Part shown: piece by piece, positions 15,087-19,284 of the stretch
How positions within the stretch are numbered: position 1 is the stretch's first letter
How the letters are laid out: each line of letters starts with the position of its first letter
Origin: Coemansia sp. RSA 922
Lineage: Eukaryota > Kickxellomycota > Kickxellomycetes > Kickxellales > Kickxellaceae
Direction of reading: 5' to 3'
Length of the DNA stretch: 19,284 bases
NCBI GenBank assembly: GCA_027577415.1
Contig: JANBQS010000384.1
Coordinates: forward strand, 1-19,284
Translations under genes and position numbers: made by a program
Notes under the pieces: generated by a model
The model's input: the letters and a program-made list of their open reading frames with translations, nothing else
What the model was told of the DNA's origin: nothing
The model's database searches: none

Positions 15087-16001
15087 ATGTCCCGGTCCGT
15101 GCTGTCGCTGCGCCTACCCGCCTACTTGCAGACCAAACTCATTCAGAATGGCTATCACACGGTAGCTGACTTTGACGAGACCCCGCTGGCCGAAGACTTG
15201 GCGCAGTTCCTTACACAGCCAGAGGTGCGCAGCTTGGCATCGGCAGCTCAGGCGCAGCCATCCGCCCACTCTGCATGGTCCATACAGCAGCAAGCCCTGA
15301 CGCGGAGCTACTTTTCGACACAGCTCGGCCAGCTGGATGCCCTGCTGGGAGGACGCGGCATCCCTCTAGGCTGTATCACAGAGGTTATTGGTGACGCAGG
15401 GAGCGGGCAAACTGAACTCTGCCTCCGCCTATGCCTTTCTGCCCGCCTGCCTGCTACTCAGGGCGGTCTTGGTGTTAATTCGGTGTATATTGACACTGTA
15501 GGCTCGTTCTCATACTGTGGAGCTGCACGAGCCGCCCATCGCCTGAGCGCGCTGCCATCTACACTAGCAACGAGTCTCCTTGACAGCATCCATGTATTTC
15601 GGGTATACGCGGCACACGAGTTAATGGCGCTGTTTTGCTCCTTTGACCAGATCGCTAGCCACATTGCTGGAGTTGGGCTGGTGGTGGTCAACACCGTGAG
15701 CTGGCCGTTTCTGGCCTCGTTCGCAAGCAACATTGCCCGCCGACAAGCGTTACACGCAGAGCTGTCACGTATGCTGTCGCAAGTCGCAACAAAGCACAAG
15801 GTTGCCATCGTATTAGTCAGCCAGGCGAAATCGCCCTTTGGCCGCTCCAACTTGCTCACTTCGTCGTCGATGGACGGCGACGTGTGGGCACGAGTAGCCG
15901 CCAACCGTATTTCGCTTCAGCGCCACTCCAATGGCTTCGATATTGCCTTGAGCGCATCGACCATGCATCCAACTGGCGAGGCCTTTGTCAGCGACCTCTA
16001 A
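15087..16001 (+). CDS. RAD51C-like RecA-family paralog with degenerate ATPase motifs
   Basis: A 304-residue RecA/RAD51-family protein. An N-terminal helical part (1-60; LPAYLQTKLIQNGYHTVADF is the HhH-like start) precedes the core. LDALLGGRGIPLGCITEVIG (84-102), YIDTVGSF (134-141), GLVVVNTVSWPF (197-208), a long helix, and AIVLVSQ (240-246) align best with RAD51C, particularly the aromatic-proline-Phe after Walker B. Three key ATPase positions are altered. Walker A reads GDAGSGQT with Gln108 (codon CAA) in place of Lys. The DTEG glutamate is Val138 (GTA). The Walker B aspartate is Asn202 (AAC). The frame is intact, so decay of a dead gene is unlikely. Start: ATG at 15087; the frame further up has only TTG. 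Paralogs of this class act in RAD51 filament assembly. Confidence 0.8.
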   Translation: MSRSVLSLRLPAYLQTKLIQNGYHTVADFDETPLAEDLAQFLTQPEVRSLASAAQAQPSAHSAWSIQQQALTRSYFSTQLGQLDALLGGRGIPLGCITEVIGDAGSGQTELCLRLCLSARLPATQGGLGVNSVYIDTVGSFSYCGAARAAHRLSALPSTLATSLLDSIHVFRVYAAHELMALFCSFDQIASHIAGVGLVVVNTVSWPFLASFASNIARRQALHAELSRMLSQVATKHKVAIVLVSQAKSPFGRSNLLTSSSMDGDVWARVAANRISLQRHSNGFDIALSASTMHPTGEAFVSDL

Positions 16002-16090
16002 GCCTGACTCCCCCTATCCCGGCTTTTTGTAATCTCCTGTCTCACGCTCGTCTGCGCTCTCTCTGACCCCTCATCTGCCCCTTTTCTCCG
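16002..16090 (+). promoter_or_regulatory. Pyrimidine-rich tract upstream of the GST promoter
   Basis: The plus strand is strongly C/T-rich from just after the RAD51C-like stop up to the TATA box of the next gene. It combines the RAD51C-like 3' end and the GST upstream region in under 100 bp. Pyrimidine-rich non-template strands are common before strongly transcribed fungal genes. Confidence 0.4.
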
Positions 16091-16098
16091 TATAAATA
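16091..16098 (+). promoter_or_regulatory. TATA box of the GST gene
   Basis: TATAAATA lies 118 bp upstream of the ATG at 16209, after a C/T-rich tract. Initiation about 30 bp downstream gives a pyrimidine-rich leader of about 85 bases. Confidence 0.55.
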
Positions 16099-16208
16099 TG
16101 TCCCCTCGGCTCCTCCCTACGTCGTTGCGCGCCCTTGCTACTCTCAATCGCCTCGCTACCACGCCTCGCCTCTTCATACCCAGTTAGCGTATCTTTCATC
16201 TGCAAACC

Positions 16209-17201
16209 ATGTCTTCGTCTAAACCTGGTGCCGCCGCCGCCCCCGAAATCACAAAGTGGCACTCCAAGGACGGAGAGTTCCGTCGCCAAGTGTCGAGCTT
16301 CCGTAGCTTTGTCGAGGCAGACCCCAACGCCGAGTTCCCTGCCGAGGCCGGACGCTACCACCTCTACGTCAGCTATGCCTGTCCCTGGGCACACCGCACC
16401 CTTATCGTGCGCAAGCTCAAGGGACTCGACAGCCTCATTGGACTGTCCGTCGTACACTACCTGATGGGACCCAACGGCTGGGAGTTCTCGTCGCCCGACG
16501 ACGTGCCAGGCGCGACGCTGGATGACGTCAACGGCGCCAAGTACGTCCGCGAAGTCTACTTCAAGGCCGAGCCCGAGTACTCTGCCCGCTTCACCGTCCC
16601 AATTCTGTGGGACAAGAAGAAGCAGACCATCGTCAACAACGAGAGCTCCGAGATTATCCGCATGTTCAACTCTGCCTTTGACGAGCTCCTGGCGCCAGAG
16701 TACCGCGGCATCACCTTTTACCCCGAGGAGCTGAGGCCGCAGATCGATGAGATTAATGAGTGGATTTATGATACCGTAAACAACGGCGTTTACAAGTCGG
16801 GCTTTGCGACTGCTCAGGCCGCCTACGAGAAGAACTGCAGGGCCCTCTTCCAGTCGCTTGAGCGCATCGAGGAGATCTTGTCAAAGAACGAGTTTCTGCT
16901 GGGCAAGCGTCTCACCGAAGCCGATCTCCGTCTGTTCACGACCATTGTCCGCTTTGACCCAGTGTACCATGGTCACTTCAAATGCAACCTAAAGCAGATT
17001 GCAACCGGCTACCCGAACATGTTGCGCTGGACTCGCGAAATCTACCAGCTGCCGGGTATCAAGGAGACCGTCAACATGGAGCACATCAAAAAGCACTACT
17101 ATATGAGCCATACCCAGATCAACCCAACACAGGTTGTCCCACTCAGCAATGGACCCGACCTTGATGTGCCCGCTGTCAAGTCGGCTGCTCGGCCATACTA
17201 G
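16209..17201 (+). CDS. Glutathionyl-hydroquinone reductase / omega-like glutathione S-transferase (Ecm4/Gto type)
   Basis: A 330-residue enzyme of the Xi/omega-like GST group (yeast Ecm4/Gto2, bacterial YqjG/PcpF), which uses glutathione to reduce glutathionyl-hydroquinones and mixed disulphides through a catalytic cysteine. The thioredoxin-like part has YVSYACPWAHRTLIVRKLKG, with Cys58 in the CPWA motif; the cis-proline strand RFTVPILWD; and the glutathione-contacting NNESSEIIRMFN. The helical domain has the family's NNGVYKSGFATAQAAYE and LLGKRLTEADLRLFTT, the N-capping motif region. The length matches the family (320-370). It has no evident targeting peptide and is probably cytosolic. Codons favour C-ending forms more than in the neighbours, suggesting high expression. 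Start context ACCATGTC follows a clear TATA box. Confidence 0.9.
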   Translation: MSSSKPGAAAAPEITKWHSKDGEFRRQVSSFRSFVEADPNAEFPAEAGRYHLYVSYACPWAHRTLIVRKLKGLDSLIGLSVVHYLMGPNGWEFSSPDDVPGATLDDVNGAKYVREVYFKAEPEYSARFTVPILWDKKKQTIVNNESSEIIRMFNSAFDELLAPEYRGITFYPEELRPQIDEINEWIYDTVNNGVYKSGFATAQAAYEKNCRALFQSLERIEEILSKNEFLLGKRLTEADLRLFTTIVRFDPVYHGHFKCNLKQIATGYPNMLRWTREIYQLPGIKETVNMEHIKKHYYMSHTQINPTQVVPLSNGPDLDVPAVKSAARPY

Positions 17202-17231
17202 CCAGTAGCTGAGATATTTATTTAAGAACAT

Positions 17232-17861
17232 TCAAGTAGCAATAGTTGATGATAAAATCGTTATATGTTGAGTACACACACCTTTGCTTACAACAAGTGG
17301 CTCAGTCACAGTCCAGACTACATCAGGTCCCTCGTAGCATTCCTTAAAGGGGTCATCCTCGATATATATTGGCTGCTTTTCGCTGGAAAGTGTCTGGCAG
17401 CGAGCTCGCCAGCCTTTGTGCCCGCGTCCTCTGTTGTGGCCACGCAAAAACTCATAGTTGCAAACAAAGTCGCCAATCTTGTATCCAATAACCAGTAGTA
17501 GAATGCTTAACGCAAGCGAGATTGCCAGAAACCCTAGCTCGGTAGCGGCAAATCCAGCGACACTAGTGTTGCGCAGAGTGGCTTGAGCGGATAAGGTCGG
17601 ATGCGAGGCATGAACCATATATCCATGACCATGGTACTCATGAGGATGATAGTAATGATGGCAATGGTGGTGGCGGTGCTTTGCCTGGCGAATGACCACA
17701 GCAGTTGTAGACACCTTGGTGGGCTGGTCCTTGTCCATGCTTGCGCTGCTGCCGAGTCTCCAGTACTCAATGATCACAGATACCATGCTCTGACGTACTG
17801 CAGTGCCATTTACAGGGCGCCTGGAGGCGTAGTAAGAGCGAGTAATGTCAACTGGTGGCAT
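17232..17861 (-). CDS. Histidine-rich single-pass membrane protein, unknown
   Basis: A 209-residue protein of no recognised family. Residues 62-87 hold twelve histidines and one cysteine among tyrosines and glycines (KHRHHHCHHYYHPHEYHGHG), a plausible metal-binding segment. One strong membrane span follows at about 107-128 (GFLAISLALSILLLVIGY). The C-terminal part is basic after the span (RGHNRGRGHKGW) and ends in a polar segment. A GTAAGC near the 3' end (SKGV codons) resembles a splice donor, so the last residues could differ if an intron exists there. The gene is convergent with the GST gene, the stop codons being only 30 bp apart. A role in zinc or copper binding is inference from composition alone. 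Confidence 0.65.
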   Translation of the reverse strand: MPPVDITRSYYASRRPVNGTAVRQSMVSVIIEYWRLGSSASMDKDQPTKVSTTAVVIRQAKHRHHHCHHYYHPHEYHGHGYMVHASHPTLSAQATLRNTSVAGFAATELGFLAISLALSILLLVIGYKIGDFVCNYEFLRGHNRGRGHKGWRARCQTLSSEKQPIYIEDDPFKECYEGPDVVWTVTEPLVVSKGVCTQHITILSSTIAT

Positions 17862-17933
17862 ATTTTCTAGAAGAGATTTTGAAAGCTGGCGATTTTATCA
17901 GGTATACTCGGAGGGAAAGAGTGTTTGCAGTGG

Positions 17934-17946
17934 TATAAATAAAATA
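17934..17946. promoter_or_regulatory. AT-rich TATA-like element upstream of the His-rich gene
   Basis: The plus strand reads TATAAATAAAATA, and the complement TATTTTATTTATA. It is 73 bp or more upstream of the minus-strand ATG at 17861. The better TATA match is in plus orientation, where no gene follows, so its direction is ambiguous. Confidence 0.35.
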
Positions 17947-18009
17947 GTGAAACCAGCATTATTACCCCCCACACCTAGCCACGCGATTCGAAGCCATGCT
18001 CAATACAGG

Positions 18010-19065
18010 TTAATCTTTAGATGAACAGCAGCTTTTGCCAATAGCGGCAGCCGCGGCCAAAGTGCGAATGTGCTCGGGTGTGGTCTTGCAACAGCCCCCG
18101 ACAATAAGAGCGCCGTTTTGCACCCACTCCATGGCGCTCTTGGCGTAGTCCGCAGGCGACACTTGCGTGCTAGCATCGCCCCACGCGTCGGCAGACCCCT
18201 GCCAGGTCTGCCCGTTCGGGTAGCACACGACTGGCACAGGCGACACGCGTGCTATGTTAGCTAGCAGCTCAGGAACAACATGCGTCGGAACGCAGTTTAT
18301 GCCCACCGCGCACACACAGGGCGAGCTGGTGGCAGCCCTGACAGCATCCTCAATGGGCTCGCCAAGCACAGTCTGGTTAGTGGCGGGAGTAGTAAAGGCT
18401 ATCCAGGCAGCAGGGAGCACAATATTGTCCCAGCAAAGCTGCTCCAGAGCGCGAACAATAGCAGTAGCCTCTTCTGCTGACGGTATGGTCTCCATCGCCA
18501 GCAAATCAATCTGGCCTCGCAGCTCGGTAGTATCCAGGCACCTCGCCAGCATTGAGAACCGACTTAGGTGGAACTCATAGACACCTTGCATAGTTAGCCC
18601 TTGGCCAAACTTGCCCGTATACTCGCTACAGTCACCCAGCGTCGCACCAACAGATCCTAGAGATACAGCAATGAGGGGCTTCTTCACATCCAGTCCAGCC
18701 TCTGCCTGGGCCTTTACGAACTGCGCACGGGCATCTACAGCCATGCCCACAGTCGCTGCCAGCAGGGCATCAGCCTCTGCCTCAGTCGCTGCTAGCCCAG
18801 CCGCGATGTAGCCGCCAGCCGATACCTGGGAAGTTGCCGTCGTTATGATATCAGCGCCAGCCTCCAAGTAGCGTCTGTGCGCGTCCCTGATAGCATTAGG
18901 CGCCCTGACGGCCACGCCTGACACCCACATCCCGCCTGACTGGTCCAGCTCTGGGTATTCGTCGGCAATCAACTGGCCGAACCCGCCATCGAGGATAACT
19001 GGGCGGCCCTCCAAGCGGGCGGCAGCGAGAAGCGGCCCAAGCGGGCAGGGTGCGGTTTGTAGCAT
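18010..19065 (-). CDS. Homocysteine S-methyltransferase (Mht1/Sam4-like)
   Basis: A 351-residue zinc-dependent TIM-barrel enzyme that transfers a methyl group from S-methylmethionine or S-adenosylmethionine to homocysteine, making methionine. Visible family landmarks are LDGGFGQLI (25-33), ADIITTATSQVS near 71-82, SLGSVGATLGDCSEYTG (135-151), METIPSAEEA (191-200), GINCVP with zinc ligand Cys258, YPNGQTW (282-288), and the closing GGCCKTTPEHIR with zinc ligands Cys325 and Cys326. The length matches yeast Mht1/Sam4 (about 325) plus a short C-terminal tail ending SCCSSKD. The usual Tyr-Gln of the TxTYQ motif is replaced by Ser-Gln. It belongs to the cytosolic methionine-salvage branch. The start is the first ATG, just ahead of the first barrel strand; no intron is needed. 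Confidence 0.9.
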   Translation of the reverse strand: MLQTAPCPLGPLLAAARLEGRPVILDGGFGQLIADEYPELDQSGGMWVSGVAVRAPNAIRDAHRRYLEAGADIITTATSQVSAGGYIAAGLAATEAEADALLAATVGMAVDARAQFVKAQAEAGLDVKKPLIAVSLGSVGATLGDCSEYTGKFGQGLTMQGVYEFHLSRFSMLARCLDTTELRGQIDLLAMETIPSAEEATAIVRALEQLCWDNIVLPAAWIAFTTPATNQTVLGEPIEDAVRAATSSPCVCAVGINCVPTHVVPELLANIARVSPVPVVCYPNGQTWQGSADAWGDASTQVSPADYAKSAMEWVQNGALIVGGCCKTTPEHIRTLAAAAAIGKSCCSSKD

Positions 19066-19227
19066 TGTTGGGGTTGGTGGCAGAATTAGTAATCGAGAAG
19101 TAGAAAGCGACGATTTGGTCCCTGCATCTTTTCTCTGCGCGCAGGATACCGCAGCTTTCTACATTCTTCGACGTGTCCGACAGGCATGTCACAATTATGT
19201 GTCTGTCTCTAGCTAGATTATTTACTT

Positions 19228-19284
19228 TTATATATTTACCTTAACATAGGCCTCGTGCAAGACCTTGTGGAGAGGGGGGAGACC
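19228..19284 (-). CDS. Possible end of an exon or gene entering from the right edge
   Basis: On the minus strand the last bases of the window read as PPLHKVLHEAYVK, a plausible coding stretch, followed by AAG|GTAAAT (exon end at 19240), which resembles a splice donor. Unspliced, it would stop at the TAA at 19228-19230 after three more residues (VNI). Too little is visible to identify a family or to prove that it is coding. Confidence 0.25.
   Translation of the reverse strand, partial: GLPPLHKVLHEAYVKVNI

Noticed and set aside
16123..16208. Possible 5' UTR intron before the GST gene
   Set aside because: No convincing GT donor with a matching branch site and acceptor pair was found between the TATA box and the ATG.

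Overview
This window is nuclear DNA from a fungus with a compact genome. The evidence is a TPR–F-box–LRR protein of the Dia2/Pof3 type (a fungal architecture), an Ecm4-type glutathione transferase, a SNAPc4-like multi-Myb factor, a TMEM258/Ost5 subunit, one short spliceosomal intron with a CTAAC branch site, and TATA boxes close to start codons. A RAD51C-like gene argues against Saccharomycotina. Low intron density, abundant LRR-like proteins and a LURP-one/tubby-like protein would fit an early-diverging lineage such as Kickxellomycotina, but that placement is inference. No rRNA, tRNA, CRISPR, transposon or plasmid feature was recognised.

Left part (1-7298): the 3' end of an acidic, possibly Ctf4/Mcl1-like gene; a small membrane protein behind a CCAAT–TATA–palindrome promoter; then a minus-strand run (downstream to upstream) of a TFIIIC triple-barrel subunit, a Dia2/Pof3-like TPR–F-box–LRR protein, and a BLM/Sgs1-type RecQ helicase. 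The helicase is split by a 104-bp intron, so its two halves look like separate genes until joined.

Middle (7299-13992): OST5 is divergent from the helicase and convergent with a SNAPC4-like gene. Two further minus-strand genes follow: a 666-aa LRR-like protein of unknown function and a TatD-family hydrolase.

Right part (13993-19284): a 447-bp divergent intergenic region, then three plus-strand genes (LURP-one/tubby-like protein; RAD51C-like recombinase paralog; glutathionyl-hydroquinone reductase/GST), a convergent histidine-rich membrane protein, and a homocysteine S-methyltransferase. A possible partial exon lies at the right edge.

Several genes share genome maintenance (possible Ctf4, Dia2-like, RecQ, RAD51C-like) or Pol III/snRNA transcription (TFIIIC subunit, SNAPC4) as a theme. 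Each has its own promoter space, and the grouping may be chance. The most striking observation is that the RAD51C-like protein has lost the Walker A lysine, the catalytic glutamate and the Walker B aspartate, which suggests a structural, non-ATP-hydrolysing paralog.
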